Below, in pieces: positions 24,918 through 38,418 of a DNA stretch of 64,000 bases. Positions within the stretch are counted from its first letter, which is position 1, and each line of letters opens with the position of its first letter. The translations under genes were made by a program, and so were the position numbers. The notes below the pieces were generated by a model. It did not search any database. It saw nothing but the letters and a program-made list of their open reading frames with translations, and had not been told where the DNA came from. Source of the DNA: Arthrobacter sp. Marseille-P9274 (lineage in GTDB: Bacteria > Actinomycetota > Actinomycetes > Actinomycetales > Micrococcaceae); contig NZ_CAMPOV010000001.1 of the NCBI RefSeq assembly GCF_946892675.1, positions 2,764,033 to 2,828,032 of the forward strand. Direction: 5' to 3'.

Positions 24918-26264
24918 ATGCCCATGGACGCCAACTGGCAGAACGAACCCACGGACTTCCGCCAGATGGGCAAGCTGCCGCGGCGCAGCGGGCCTTCAGA
25001 AGCGGCGCGGCTGGGTCCCCTGAGCATCACGTCCGCCACGACGGACGAGGAGCTCCTTGACCTGCCGTGGCATGTGGCGCTGGAAGAGTGGCCGGTGCAC
25101 AACCTGGCTGCTCTTCCGCGCGGCATTTCGCGGCATGTGGTCCGGTTCGCGCACCTGGGCGGCTCCGTCATTGCAGTGAAGGAAACCAGCGAGCATGTGG
25201 CGCGCCATGAGTACCACATGCTGCGCAAGCTGCAGAGGCTGGCCGTGCCCTGCGTGGAACCGCTGGCGATCGTCGCCGGGCGGCGCAATTCCGCCGGCGA
25301 GGACCTCAAGCCGGCGCTGGTCACTCGCCACCTTCGCTTTTCCATGCCGTACCGGGCCGTGTTCTCCCAGACCCTTCGCCGCGCCACCCTGACGCGGCTG
25401 ATCGATGCCCAGGCCCTGCTGCTGGTGCGGCTGCATCTGCTCGGTTTCTACTGGGGCGACGTCTCCCTGTCCAACACGCTCTTCCGCCGGGACGCCGGCG
25501 CCTTCGCCGCCTACCTGGTGGACGCGGAAACCGGCGAGCTCTATCCCGAGCTCTCCAAAGGGCAGCGCGAATATGACCTGGAGGTCGGCCGGGTCAACAT
25601 TGCCGGCGAGCTGATGGACCTCATCGAGGGCGGCCTGGTCGAGGAGGCCGTGGACCCGATTGCCGTCAGCGAACGCATCATCGAAAGCTACCGGAATCTC
25701 TGGGCCGCGCTGACCGAGCGGGAGTCCTTCGAGTTCGGCCAGCGTTGGCGGATCAACGCCCGCATCCGCAGGCTCAACGAGCTCGGATTCGATGTGGAGG
25801 AGTACTCCATCCTGACCGCCCCGGGCCGGTCCGAGGTGCAGCTCCAGCCGAAAGTCGTCGACGCCGGACACCACCAGCGGCGGCTGCTGCGGCTGACGGG
25901 CCTTGACGTGCAGGAGAACCAGGCGCGCAGGCTGCTCAACGACATCGATGCCTACCGGACGGACACCAGCACTGCGCAGGATGAGGAGCTGGCGGCCCAC
26001 GAGTGGGTCACCCACGTCTTCGAGCCCATCGTGAAGTCCATCCCGCGCGAACTTTCAGGAAAACTCGAACCGGCCGAAGTGGTCCACCAGGTACTCGAGC
26101 ACCGCTGGTACATCTCCGAGGCGCAGCACCGCAACGTGCCGCTCGCTGAAGCGCTGCAGGCCTACCTGGACGACGTGCTGCGGCACCGGCGGGATGAAGC
26201 CGCCATCATCCTCGACCCCGGGGCGGCCGGTCCCGGCCTGGCCGACTACGACGACGCCGAATAG
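24918..26264 (+). CDS. DUF4032 domain protein, kinase-like fold
   Basis: A 448-residue protein lying 18 bp after the ABC ATPase, probably cotranscribed. Residues about 70-260 resemble a lipopolysaccharide-kinase/protein-kinase-like lobe pair: a lysine in VIAVKETSEHVARHEYHMLRKL, then HLLGFYWGDVSLSNTLF (like a catalytic HGDxxxxN loop with the His and Asp spaced differently), then AYLVDAETGEL (DFG-like Asp). The C-terminal half is the DUF4032 domain (PF13224). Phosphotransfer is possible but untested. It ends 5 bp from the convergent methyltransferase gene. Confidence 0.85.
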   Translation: MPMDANWQNEPTDFRQMGKLPRRSGPSEAARLGPLSITSATTDEELLDLPWHVALEEWPVHNLAALPRGISRHVVRFAHLGGSVIAVKETSEHVARHEYHMLRKLQRLAVPCVEPLAIVAGRRNSAGEDLKPALVTRHLRFSMPYRAVFSQTLRRATLTRLIDAQALLLVRLHLLGFYWGDVSLSNTLFRRDAGAFAAYLVDAETGELYPELSKGQREYDLEVGRVNIAGELMDLIEGGLVEEAVDPIAVSERIIESYRNLWAALTERESFEFGQRWRINARIRRLNELGFDVEEYSILTAPGRSEVQLQPKVVDAGHHQRRLLRLTGLDVQENQARRLLNDIDAYRTDTSTAQDEELAAHEWVTHVFEPIVKSIPRELSGKLEPAEVVHQVLEHRWYISEAQHRNVPLAEALQAYLDDVLRHRRDEAAIILDPGAAGPGLADYDDAE

Positions 26265-26269
26265 CGCTC

Positions 26270-26878
26270 CTAGCTTGCCCGGCTGAAGACCGCCACGAGG
26301 AAGTCCGACGACGGTGAAAACGGCCGCAGGTCCCACGTGGAAAACAGGTGGTCCACGGCGAGCCCGGCACCCGCGGCGTCCTTCAAAAAGACCTCGAATT
26401 CATAGCCCCGGCCCGCGCCGAAACCAGTCACCAGCCGCCCGGCGGGCGCCAGGTGACGTGCCAGCCGCACCAGGACCTCGGGCGCCGTGCCGGGGGCCAG
26501 GAACGTCAGCACGTTCCCGGCGCTGATGATCAGGTCGAATGGCTCCGCGATGCCCTGGGCCTGCAGATCCAGCTCGGCCAGGTCTCCCACCAGCCACCGC
26601 ACCTCGGGATGGTCCTTGCCGGCCGCCGCGATCAGCTCCGGATCGACGTCGACCCCGACCACGTCGTGCCCGCGACCGGCGAGCTCGCCGCCCAGCCGTC
26701 CCGGACCGCACCCGGCGTCGAGTATCCGGCTTCCCCGGCCGGCCATCGCATCAATCATGCGCGCCTCGCCATGGAGGTCCATGCCTTCCGAACGCATCGC
26801 CTCGAACCGCTGGATGTACCATGCTGAATGGCCCGGGTTCTTACGCTTCTGGGCTTCCCACAGAGTCTCTTTCCGCAC
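26270..26878 (-). CDS. Class I SAM-dependent methyltransferase
   Basis: A 202-residue enzyme with the AdoMet-binding motif I ILDAGCGPGRLG at about 52-63, an acidic end of strand 2 (VVGVDVDPEL, about 73-82), motif post-I WLVGDLAELD, and FDLIISAGNVLTF as motif II. The N-terminus (WEAQKRKNPGHSAWYIQRFEAM) is shared by small actinobacterial methyltransferases of unknown substrate. Stands alone between convergent and downstream genes. Confidence 0.9.
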   Translation of the reverse strand: MRKETLWEAQKRKNPGHSAWYIQRFEAMRSEGMDLHGEARMIDAMAGRGSRILDAGCGPGRLGGELAGRGHDVVGVDVDPELIAAAGKDHPEVRWLVGDLAELDLQAQGIAEPFDLIISAGNVLTFLAPGTAPEVLVRLARHLAPAGRLVTGFGAGRGYEFEVFLKDAAGAGLAVDHLFSTWDLRPFSPSSDFLVAVFSRAS

Positions 26879-26941
26879 TTTCCCAGCCTACGCGCTAACG
26901 ACGACGGCGACAGCCGTCAGGCGTCGCCGCCCGCCGGCCCA

Positions 26942-28339
26942 TCAGGAAACCTGGGGTTCCACCCGCCCCGGCAACGCCTTGCCCGGGTTCAGCAAGTCCT
27001 TCGGATCGAATAGTTTTTTGATTCCGCGCTGCAATTCGAGCACCTCCTCGCGCTGCTCCAGCGGCAGCCACCGCAGCTTGTACTGCCCCACGCCATGCTC
27101 CCCGGTGATCGTCCCGCCGAGCCGCAATCCGACTTCGATCGATTCGTCCAGCGCTGCGTCCAGGACCGGGATCTTCTCCGACTGCCCCGCCGGCACCCAG
27201 AACATAGGATGCAGGTTGCCGTCGCCGGCGTGCGCCACCACTTTCAGCCCGACGCCCCGCTCGGCTGCGATCCGTTCCAGCTCGGCGATATAGTGCACCA
27301 GCTGCGATCGGGGTACCGCCACGTCCTCGCCGACGCGGAATACGTCGTCGATCTCCGAGCCGCGGCTGTGCCGCCGCAGTTCCACCAGCTGCACTGCCTC
27401 CTCGCTGATCTCGGCCGTCACCGTGGCCCCCAGCTCCGCGAGCACGCTGCGGATGATCGCTGCTTCGGCCCCGGCGCCGTATCCATCTGTCTGGATCAGC
27501 AGCAGAGCCCCGCCGCGCCGGCGCAGGTCCGATCCCTGGTCCTGGTCCAGCTGGGCTAAGGTGTGGCCGTCGAGCAGTTCCATGATCGACGGCTGCACCC
27601 GCGCCTTCCCGACCGCCAGCACTCCCGCGGCGGCCGTGGTCACTTCGGGGAAGAACGCCGCGATCGTCTGCACATCCGTTGGCAGATAGCGGAGGCGGAG
27701 GGTTGCCCCGACCACCACGCCCAGTGTCCCCTCCGAACCCACAAACAGCCCGGTCAGATCGTATCCCGCGACCCCTTTGAAGGTCCGTCGCCCCGTGCTG
27801 ATCAGCGAGCCATCGGCAAGGACAACGTCCAGTCCAAGCACGGATTCTCTGGTCACCCCGTACTTGGCGCATCGCAAGCCGCCAGCATTCGTAGCGATGT
27901 TGCCGCCGATCGTGGACAGCTTGTAGCTGGCCGGGTCCGGGGCATACATCAGGCCGTGCTTGGCTGCCGCCGCATTCAAGTCTGCGTTGATCACCCCCGG
28001 CTCGACCCGCGCTACCTCGTCCTCCGGGTGGATCTCCAGAATCCGGTTCATCCGCTCGAGACTCAGGACCACGGAGCCAGAAGTCGCGTGCGCCCCGCCG
28101 GAAAGGCCGGTTCCCGCACCGCGGCACACTACCGGAACACCATGCCGATCCGCCAGCCGCATCACAGCCTGGACATCCTCGATACTTTCGGCCCAGACCA
28201 CGGCCGCGGGCAGCCAGCGATCCAGCACAGGCCCCTGGTCCACCGCGTAGGACGCAAGTACATCCTCGCTCGTGCTGAAGCGTTCCGCCGGCAACGCCGC
28301 CCGCAGCGACTCAATCATCAACTCGCTCATGAAATACAT
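26942..28339 (-). CDS. FAD-binding oxidoreductase, glycolate oxidase GlcD-like
   Basis: A 465-residue flavoenzyme of the VAO/PCMH family with an FAD-linked oxidase C-terminal domain (PF01565 plus PF02913). The FAD loop is CRGAGTGLSGGA at 72-83, with TIGGNIATNAGG downstream, and the C-terminus has VVAHAGDGNLHPM and GGTITGEHGVGQYK, typical of glycolate/D-lactate dehydrogenase subunit GlcD. It oxidises a 2-hydroxy acid; no GlcE/GlcF genes are adjacent. The ATG at 28339 is preceded by GAGGAGG at 4 bases, which decides the start although the frame is open to 28642. Confidence 0.93.
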   Translation of the reverse strand: MYFMSELMIESLRAALPAERFSTSEDVLASYAVDQGPVLDRWLPAAVVWAESIEDVQAVMRLADRHGVPVVCRGAGTGLSGGAHATSGSVVLSLERMNRILEIHPEDEVARVEPGVINADLNAAAAKHGLMYAPDPASYKLSTIGGNIATNAGGLRCAKYGVTRESVLGLDVVLADGSLISTGRRTFKGVAGYDLTGLFVGSEGTLGVVVGATLRLRYLPTDVQTIAAFFPEVTTAAAGVLAVGKARVQPSIMELLDGHTLAQLDQDQGSDLRRRGGALLLIQTDGYGAGAEAAIIRSVLAELGATVTAEISEEAVQLVELRRHSRGSEIDDVFRVGEDVAVPRSQLVHYIAELERIAAERGVGLKVVAHAGDGNLHPMFWVPAGQSEKIPVLDAALDESIEVGLRLGGTITGEHGVGQYKLRWLPLEQREEVLELQRGIKKLFDPKDLLNPGKALPGRVEPQVS

Positions 28340-28448
28340 GGCCTCCTCGCCCAAGTCCTCATCAATAACGACGACGGCGCCCTGCCGCTTTCGCGGACGC
28401 CCTGGCTCCGCACGGCGACGCAGCTCCTTGCCTGCCTGCCCCGACGGC

Positions 28449-28964
28449 TCAGGGACCCGGCGGGATCGTCCGCACACTGGAGCGTATGCCACCCATGAAA
28501 CGAGCATACTTCGCCAGAATCTCCGGCCACTCGCCGGCGTACTCCTCACGTGCAGCTCCGCCAGCCGGGACATTCTCCCACCCGGAATGGACCAGCCGGA
28601 CGGTAGAACTTTCGGGCCCGTCCGCTTCAAACGCCACCTCAAGCCGGCTGGCTGCCGACGGGCCGGAGCCCCGATGCCAGGAGAGCTGGATCAGCGCGCC
28701 AAGCTGCCACTCCAGGATGTCCGCCCAGATCTCGACCTCGTCCCGGTCGGAGGTCTCTGCCAGCACCCGCCCCTCGAACTCAAGATGCGATCCCTCCCCG
28801 AATACGCCGTAGTCATCTATCGGCCACCAAAGATGGATCAGCTCGGTGAAGCCTTCGAAGGCCTGCTCCCGCGGGTGTGGAACGGACACCTCGCAAATGA
28901 TCGGTGCCGCCGGCTTGCCGGGGTCGGAAGGCTCTGGAGCATGGGAAAACAGGGAAGACGCCAT
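28449..28964 (-). CDS. SRPBCC (AHSA1/START-like) domain protein
   Basis: A 171-residue helix-grip protein. CEVSVPHPREQAFEGFTELIHLWWP is the first strand and helix of the AHSA1 (Hsp90 activator homologue-1) type, and the C-terminus ends with EEYAGEWPEILAKYARFM, the long closing helix. These proteins bind small hydrophobic ligands; many in actinobacteria are of unknown role. It lies about 110 bp upstream of the GlcD-like gene on the same strand. Confidence 0.85.
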   Translation of the reverse strand: MASSLFSHAPEPSDPGKPAAPIICEVSVPHPREQAFEGFTELIHLWWPIDDYGVFGEGSHLEFEGRVLAETSDRDEVEIWADILEWQLGALIQLSWHRGSGPSAASRLEVAFEADGPESSTVRLVHSGWENVPAGGAAREEYAGEWPEILAKYARFMGGIRSSVRTIPPGP

Positions 28965-29106
28965 GACGTAACCCTAGCCGCAGGACCGGCTGAACGCGTC
29001 CGACAGTCGCACAGCGGGCCCGTTAAATGGCGGTGGGCTCCGGCCGGCGGGTGCGGCGGGAGCCCGGGGTGGTGTGGCTTGTGTGGTGTGGGGTGGTTAA
29101 AGCGGT

Positions 29107-29138
29107 GAGGGGCGCCGCCGTCGTTGGCGGTGCCCCTC
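29107..29138 (-). terminator. rRNA operon terminator hairpin
   Basis: In the rRNA direction, GAGGGGCACCGCC pairs with GGCGGCGCCCCTC around an AACGAC loop, 13 bp with one A-C mismatch. It lies just after 5S rRNA and is followed by a short T-run (CGCTTTAA). Position and stability fit the end of the rrn transcript. Confidence 0.6.
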
Positions 29139-29153
29139 ATCGTGGTGGTTGTG

Positions 29154-29270
29154 TCCGGCGGTGACCTACTCTCCCACACCCTCCCGGGTGCAGTACCATC
29201 GGCGCTGCGGGTCTTAGCTTCCGGGTTCGGAATGGGACCGGGCGTTTCCCCCGCGCTATGACCGCCGTAA
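29154..29270 (-). rRNA. rrf: 5S ribosomal RNA
   Basis: About 117 bases on the minus strand. It begins TTACGGCGGTCATAG, contains CCATTCCGAACCCGGAAG, and ends TAGGTCACCGCCGGA, closing the terminal helix. It is the last gene of the 16S-23S-5S operon. Ends may be off by one or two bases. Confidence 0.97.
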
Positions 29271-29392
29271 CTCTTTCTCACGCCCCCCTGGTGGTTGCCG
29301 GGGGTGTGAAGTGTTCGGGTTACGGCCAGTACCTGCGTGGTGACTGGACGTTATTCAATTATGGTGTTTTCCCTGGACGACGGTTGTTGTCT

Positions 29393-29421
29393 GGGAACCA
29401 CATAGCGGACGCGTAGCACTC
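29393..29421 (-). repeat. 3' arm of pre-23S processing stem
   Basis: In the rRNA direction this stretch, downstream of 23S, is complementary (with several G-U pairs) to the spacer stretch at 32633-32664. The two would pair to enclose the 23S RNA, the usual RNase III substrate. See the finding on processing stems. Confidence 0.7.
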
Positions 29422-29433
29422 ATTGTTTAGTGT

Positions 29434-32554
<3,121 letters not shown>

Positions 32555-32632
32555 CCACAAAGATCAAATCAGCATTCTCGAGAGAACCACGGACCCAAAG
32601 ATCCAGGTTCACAAAAATTGCGTCATTTATAA

Positions 32633-32664
32633 GATGCTCGCGTCCACTATGTAGTTCTCAAACA
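32633..32664 (-). repeat. 5' arm of pre-23S processing stem
   Basis: The spacer RNA here (GAGAACTACATAGTGGACGC in transcript sense) is complementary to the region after 23S at 29393-29421. A similar TTTGAGAACT block occurs in the leader at about 34730-34745, as is common in actinobacterial rrn operons. Confidence 0.7.
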
Positions 32665-32789
32665 ACAACCCCGTCACACCCCTCCCCCGGAACCCGCCCC
32701 GCGGCACAAACACCACGACACAAACCCGGACCAGGACATGCAGGAAAACCGAAACAACCAGACACCGGCCCCCCAAAAAAGGAACCGGC

Positions 32790-32820
32790 CCTGTTGCCTC
32801 AAAACCCAACAGTGTGCCAA
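32790..32820 (-). repeat. 3' arm of pre-16S processing stem
   Basis: The transcript sense TTGGCACACTGTTGGGTTTT pairs with the leader arm at 34720-34750. The two arms flank the 16S gene. Confidence 0.7.
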
Positions 32821-33039
32821 ACAACAACCCCCGCAGCCCGCCGGCGCGCTTTCCCCGCACCCCCTCTTTACGAAAAAAAGAAGGCACCGTACTCACACCC
32901 AACAGACCACAACAGGGCCGCCTATCCGCTGATATTCCACCCTCGAGCACCCGCCGGATGACAAACGCATCCGCAACGGGCTCTCCTGCAGACCCCCGCC
33001 ACCGGCACACAGACCGGCACGCAAAAGATCCGAGGCGCT

Positions 33040-34569
<1,530 letters not shown>

Positions 34570-34719
34570 TGTTCAAACAGACACACACCCGCCACCAAGG
34601 AAAATTGGCGGCCAGGCATGCACAAAATTCAAATCCAGGCTAAAAAACATCGCAGCACACCACGGGGGTGGCACACCACGACAATAATTCAACCAATAAA
34701 ACAATTGGTATCAACAAAC

Positions 34720-34750
34720 TTGGCACACTATTGAGTTCTCAAACAACAGG
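34720..34750 (-). repeat. 5' arm of pre-16S processing stem
   Basis: Complementary over about 30 bases (with G-U pairs) to 32790-32820 on the other side of 16S. It contains the TTGAGAACTCAATAGTGTG leader motif. Confidence 0.7.
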
Positions 34751-34811
34751 AGCACCCGGCACCAGCAGAACCCCCACAAGAGGCCCTCCATCGCTCCGGA
34801 GCAACTTTCCT

Positions 34812-34840
34812 AACTTACCCGATCCACCGGCACTTCGCAA
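34812..34840 (-). promoter_or_regulatory. rrn promoter candidate
   Basis: On the minus strand a TTGCGA (34840-34835) is separated by 17 bases from TAAGTT (34817-34812), about 240 bases before mature 16S. It is followed by GGAAAGTTGCTCCGGAGCGA, a sequence familiar from Arthrobacter/Micrococcus rrn leaders. The -35 is imperfect. Other promoters further upstream were not seen. Confidence 0.5.
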
Positions 34841-35058
34841 ACCGGCCGTTCCCGGCCCGATCCGCCCACCGGCATCACGCCCCACCCAAACCCCGCGACA
34901 GCACAAAACCATCAAAACCAGGAAAAGAAATGGAATTCGCCGACCTGCACACCCACCGGAACAAAACCCGGCCCCGCGGCGGCGGCTCAGAAAACATTAC
35001 ACGCCCCCACCCCAAACCGCAAACCCACACCCCACACCCCCAAAAACCCCGCCAACAG

Positions 35059-35095
35059 CAGCGAGGGCCCCGCCGGTATGGCGGGACCCTCGCTG
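35059..35095 (-). terminator. Terminator hairpin after clpC
   Basis: Arms 35059-35074 and 35080-35095 give a 16-bp stem with one G-U pair and a 5-base loop, starting 20 bases after the clpC stop. There is no clear T-run. It would separate clpC from the rRNA operon that continues in the same direction. Confidence 0.7.
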
Positions 35096-35115
35096 ACGCA
35101 ATAGCCAGATGTTTC

Positions 35116-37617
35116 TTACTGGGACAGAGCAGGCGTCTCCGGAGCTTCTTCGATGGCCTTGGGGGCACCGGTGCTGGTGAAGACCAGCTTTGCGCCGTCG
35201 CCCTCGCCATCGACATCCACGTGGATAATTTCGCCCGAGTGGATCTCGCCGAACAAAATCTTCTCCGAGAGCTGGTCCTCGACTTCCCGCTGGATGGTCC
35301 GGCGCAGCGGGCGGGCACCCATCGTCGGATCGTAGCCGCGGTTGGCCAGCAGGACCTTGGCAGCAGGCGTCAGGTCGATCTTCATGTTCTTCTCCGCCAG
35401 GCGCTTCTGCAGGCGGGTGACGAACAGGTCAACGATCTGAACGATCTCTTCCTCGGTCAGCTGCGGGAACACCACCGTATCGTCCACGCGGTTGAGGAAC
35501 TCGGGGCGGAAGTGCTGCTTAAGCTCATCCTGGACCCGGGCACGCATCCGCTCGTAGCCGGTCTTGGTATCCGTGCCGGACTGGAAGCCCGTCATGACGC
35601 CCTTGGAGATGTCGCGGGTACCAAGGTTGGTGGTCATGATGATGACGGTGTTCTTGAAGTCCACGACCCGGCCCTGGCTGTCCGTCAGGCGGCCATCCTC
35701 GAGGATCTGCAGCAACGAATTGAACAGGTCCGCGTGGGCCTTCTCAACCTCGTCAAACAGCACCACCGAGAACGGACGGCGGCGGACCTTTTCGGTCAGC
35801 TGGCCGCCTTCTTCGTAGCCGACATAGCCGGGAGGTGCGCCGAACAGCCGGGAAACGGTGTGCTTCTCGGAGTACTCGGACATGTCAAGGGTGATCAGGG
35901 CGTCCTCTTCACCGAAGAGGAACTCCGCCAGCGCCTTGGCCAGCTCCGTCTTTCCGACACCGGTCGGGCCGGCGAAGATGAAGGAACCGGACGGGCGGTT
36001 CGGGTCCTTCAGGCCGGCACGGGTGCGGCGGATAGCCTGCGAGATGGCCTTGATGGCCTCGTCCTGGCCGATGACGCGCTTGTGGAGTTCGGCCTCCATG
36101 TGCATCAGGCGGCTGGACTCTTCCTCGGTCAGCTTGAACACCGGGATGCCGGTGGAATTGGCCAGCACCTCTGCGATCAGGTCTTCGTCAACCTCGGCGA
36201 TTTCATCCAGGTCGCCGGACTTCCAGGCACGTTCCTTCGCTGCACGCTCGTTCTGCAGCTTGCTTTCCTTGTCGCGCAGGGAAGCGGCACCTTCGAAGTC
36301 CTGGGCATCGATGGCAGATTCCTTCTGCTTCTTCAGCTCGGAAATCTTCTCATCGATTTCCTTCAGCTCCGGCGGCGCGGTCATCCGGCGGATGCGCAGG
36401 CGGGCGCCGGCCTCGTCGATCAGGTCGATCGCCTTGTCCGGCAGGAAACGGTCCGAGATGTAGCGGTGCGCCAAGTGCGCAGCGGCGTCCAGGGCACCGT
36501 CGGTAATAGATACCCGGTGGTGCGCCTCGTAACGGTCGCGCAGGCCCTTGAGGATCAGCACGGCATGGTCCACCGAAGGCTCGTTGACCTGGATCGGCTG
36601 GAACCGCCGCTCAAGGGCCGCGTCCTTCTCGATGTGCTTGCGGTACTCATCCAGCGTGGTGGCACCGATGGTCTGCAGTTCCCCGCGCGCCAGCATCGGC
36701 TTGAGGATCGATGCAGCGTCGATCGCGCCTTCGGCCGCGCCCGCTCCAACGAGGGTGTGGATCTCGTCGATGAAGAGGATGATATCGCCGCGGGTACGGA
36801 TTTCCTTGAGGACCTTCTTCAGCCGCTCCTCGAAATCACCGCGGTAGCGGGAGCCCGCGACCAGAGAGCCCAAGTCCAGGGTGTAGAGCTGCTTATCGCG
36901 GATGGTCTCCGGGACATCGCCCCGCACAATGGCCTGTGCCAGGCCTTCGACGACGGCCGTCTTACCGACACCGGGCTCGCCGATCAGCACCGGGTTGTTC
37001 TTGGTGCGGCGCGAGAGGACCTGCATGACGCGTTCCATCTCGTGCTCGCGGCCGATCACCGGATCCAGCTTGGATTCCCGCGCCGCCTGCGTGAGGTTGC
37101 GGCCGAACTGGTCGAGCACCACGGAACCGGCCGGTGCGCCCTCCTGCTGCTGCCCGCCGGCCGACACAGGTTCCTTGCCCTGGTAGCCGGAGAGCAGCTG
37201 GATGACCTGCTGGCGCACGCGGTTCAGATCCGCGCCGAGCTTGACCAGGACCTGGGTGGCAACGCCTTCACCCTCGCGGATGAGGCCGAGCAGGATGTGC
37301 TCGGTACCGATGTAGTTGTGCCCCAGCTGCAGGGCCTCCCGCAGCGAGAGCTCCAGGACCTTCTTGGCACGCGGCGTGAACGGGATATGGCCGCTGGGGG
37401 CCTGCTGGCCCTGGCCAATAATCTCCTGAACCTGCTCGCGGACGCCGTTCAGCGAGACGCCGAGGAATTCCAGCGCCTTTGCCGCCACACCCTCGCCCTC
37501 GTGAATGAGCCCGAGGAGGATGTGTTCGGTCCCGATGTAGTTGTGGTTGAGCATGCGGGCTTCTTCTTGAGCCAGCACGACAACGCGACGGGCACGGTCG
37601 GTAAATCTCTCAAACAT
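35116..37617 (-). CDS. clpC: ATP-dependent Clp protease ATPase subunit ClpC
   Basis: An 833-residue Hsp100 unfoldase that feeds substrates to ClpP. The two N-terminal Clp repeats (1-145; each with [13 protein letters not shown]) precede AAA module 1 with Walker A GEPGVGKT at 213-220. A UVR-containing middle domain follows (near 420-460, [25 protein letters not shown]). AAA module 2 has Walker A GPTGVGKT near 545 and a C-terminal ClpB_D2-small domain. The IGF/LGF loop that docks ClpP should be near VVFPQ in module 2, but I did not pin it. The ATG at 37617 follows AGGAG at 8 bases and removes three residues from the open frame. It is downstream of lsr2, about 107 bp. Confidence 0.97.
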   Translation of the reverse strand: MFERFTDRARRVVVLAQEEARMLNHNYIGTEHILLGLIHEGEGVAAKALEFLGVSLNGVREQVQEIIGQGQQAPSGHIPFTPRAKKVLELSLREALQLGHNYIGTEHILLGLIREGEGVATQVLVKLGADLNRVRQQVIQLLSGYQGKEPVSAGGQQQEGAPAGSVVLDQFGRNLTQAARESKLDPVIGREHEMERVMQVLSRRTKNNPVLIGEPGVGKTAVVEGLAQAIVRGDVPETIRDKQLYTLDLGSLVAGSRYRGDFEERLKKVLKEIRTRGDIILFIDEIHTLVGAGAAEGAIDAASILKPMLARGELQTIGATTLDEYRKHIEKDAALERRFQPIQVNEPSVDHAVLILKGLRDRYEAHHRVSITDGALDAAAHLAHRYISDRFLPDKAIDLIDEAGARLRIRRMTAPPELKEIDEKISELKKQKESAIDAQDFEGAASLRDKESKLQNERAAKERAWKSGDLDEIAEVDEDLIAEVLANSTGIPVFKLTEEESSRLMHMEAELHKRVIGQDEAIKAISQAIRRTRAGLKDPNRPSGSFIFAGPTGVGKTELAKALAEFLFGEEDALITLDMSEYSEKHTVSRLFGAPPGYVGYEEGGQLTEKVRRRPFSVVLFDEVEKAHADLFNSLLQILEDGRLTDSQGRVVDFKNTVIIMTTNLGTRDISKGVMTGFQSGTDTKTGYERMRARVQDELKQHFRPEFLNRVDDTVVFPQLTEEEIVQIVDLFVTRLQKRLAEKNMKIDLTPAAKVLLANRGYDPTMGARPLRRTIQREVEDQLSEKILFGEIHSGEIIHVDVDGEGDGAKLVFTSTGAPKAIEEAPETPALSQ

Positions 37618-37723
37618 CTCGCACACTCCTAGCTACTGCGTACTTTGATGCTACGTGCCGATCCTCCGATTGGGATGCCTGTTCGCCGAAGGGATAATGC
37701 GCACCCAAACAGTGACGTTCCGC

Positions 37724-38056
37724 TCAGGCTCCGTGTGCGCGGCGGTAGGCTTCGAGAATTTCCGACTGCACTCGGCCGCGGTCGCTGACGGTGTAGCCGT
37801 TTTCGCGGGCCCAGGCGCGGACAGCCGAGGCATCCTGCGTGCGGCTGGATGAGACAGCCTTCAGCTTGGCGCCGCCGCGGGGCTGGGCCTTGCGGGCCTT
37901 CGCGACGAACGGCTGCAGGGCGTCCCGGAGCTGCTGTGCATGCTCGGTGGAAAGATCGATTTCGAAATTGTTGCCGTCCAGGGAGAAACGCACCGTTTCA
38001 TCCGCAGTCCCGCCTTCAAGATCGTCAACGAGAATTACTTTTACTTCCTGCGCCAC
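37724..38056 (-). CDS. lsr2: Lsr2 nucleoid-associated protein
   Basis: A 110-residue H-NS-like protein that bridges DNA and silences AT-rich, often horizontally acquired genes. The N-terminal dimerisation domain (1 to about 58; VILVDDLEGGTADETVRFSLDG) is followed by a basic linker and the C-terminal DNA-binding domain (about 76-110; VRAWARENGYTVSDRGR). The minor-groove clamp Arg93-Gly94-Arg95 is intact. The GTG start at 38056 has AAAGGAG 5 bases upstream. The promoter region is conspicuously AT-rich for this genome and includes a palindrome. Confidence 0.96.
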   Translation of the reverse strand: MAQEVKVILVDDLEGGTADETVRFSLDGNNFEIDLSTEHAQQLRDALQPFVAKARKAQPRGGAKLKAVSSSRTQDASAVRAWARENGYTVSDRGRVQSEILEAYRRAHGA

Positions 38057-38117
38057 GGTGGCTCCTTTATATTGAGCTTTCTGAAATCCCCCTGGTCTCC
38101 CCGAAACCAATTTGATT

Positions 38118-38135
38118 ATTGCCTAATCAGGCAAT
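38118..38135. promoter_or_regulatory. Palindrome ATTGCCT-AATC-AGGCAAT upstream of lsr2
   Basis: Perfect 7-bp arms with a 4-base centre, 62 bp upstream of the lsr2 start in an AT-rich 200-bp gap (38057-38270). It could be an operator or part of an Lsr2 autoregulation site; the candidate -10 (AATAAT on the minus strand) overlaps its edge. Confidence 0.4.
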
Positions 38136-38270
38136 TGCGCGCAACATACGGCAATGGCTTTGTGGATTCAGCCGAGGCGCAGGCGGCCGGGTAAGACGCG
38201 GCAGGGCCAGTTAACAGATTAAGGGGCCGGCTAGAATGCCAACCCCATAATCCAAATGCTGATTATTGCC

Positions 38271-38414
38271 CTATTCGGCTCCGCCCGCGGCTTCACGCTC
38301 GGCCTCGGCCAATGCTTCGCGTTCTCTCCGGTCCGCGTTGAACACTGCCTTCATGGCAAAGTAGAAAATGAGGCCCACGCCGGTGGACGGAGCCAGCACC
38401 CAAAGATATTCCAT
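38271..38414 (-). CDS. Conserved 47-residue membrane protein after lysS
   Basis: Begins with an ATG at 38414, four bases after the lysS stop, and ends at TAG 38271-38273. The protein is MEYLWVLAPSTGVGLIFYF with a membrane helix (about 4-22), then AMKAVFNADRREREALAEAEREAAGGAE, a highly charged helix that may form a coiled coil. Similar small proteins after lysS are familiar in Arthrobacter relatives. Function unknown; likely coupled to lysS translation. It is short enough to be missed by gene callers. Confidence 0.75.
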   Translation of the reverse strand: MEYLWVLAPSTGVGLIFYFAMKAVFNADRREREALAEAEREAAGGAE

Positions 38415-38418
38415 CGTC

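Larger units (their letters stand above)
34570..35058 (-). other. rRNA operon leader and upstream region
   Basis: About 490 bases with no protein gene. It contains the promoter candidate at 34812-34840, the leader with the 5' arm of the pre-16S stem (34720-34750, including the TTTGAGAACTCAATAGTGTG antitermination/processing block typical of actinobacterial rrn leaders), and, beyond the promoter, a low-complexity AC-rich run (34930-35050) between the promoter and the clpC terminator. Confidence 0.75.

Noticed and set aside
34930-37632. A 900-residue open frame on the plus strand opposite clpC
   Set aside because: It is the antisense shadow of a clear ClpC gene; the residue mix (Leu/Gln/His/Gly-rich) has no domain and arises from high-GC codon bias.
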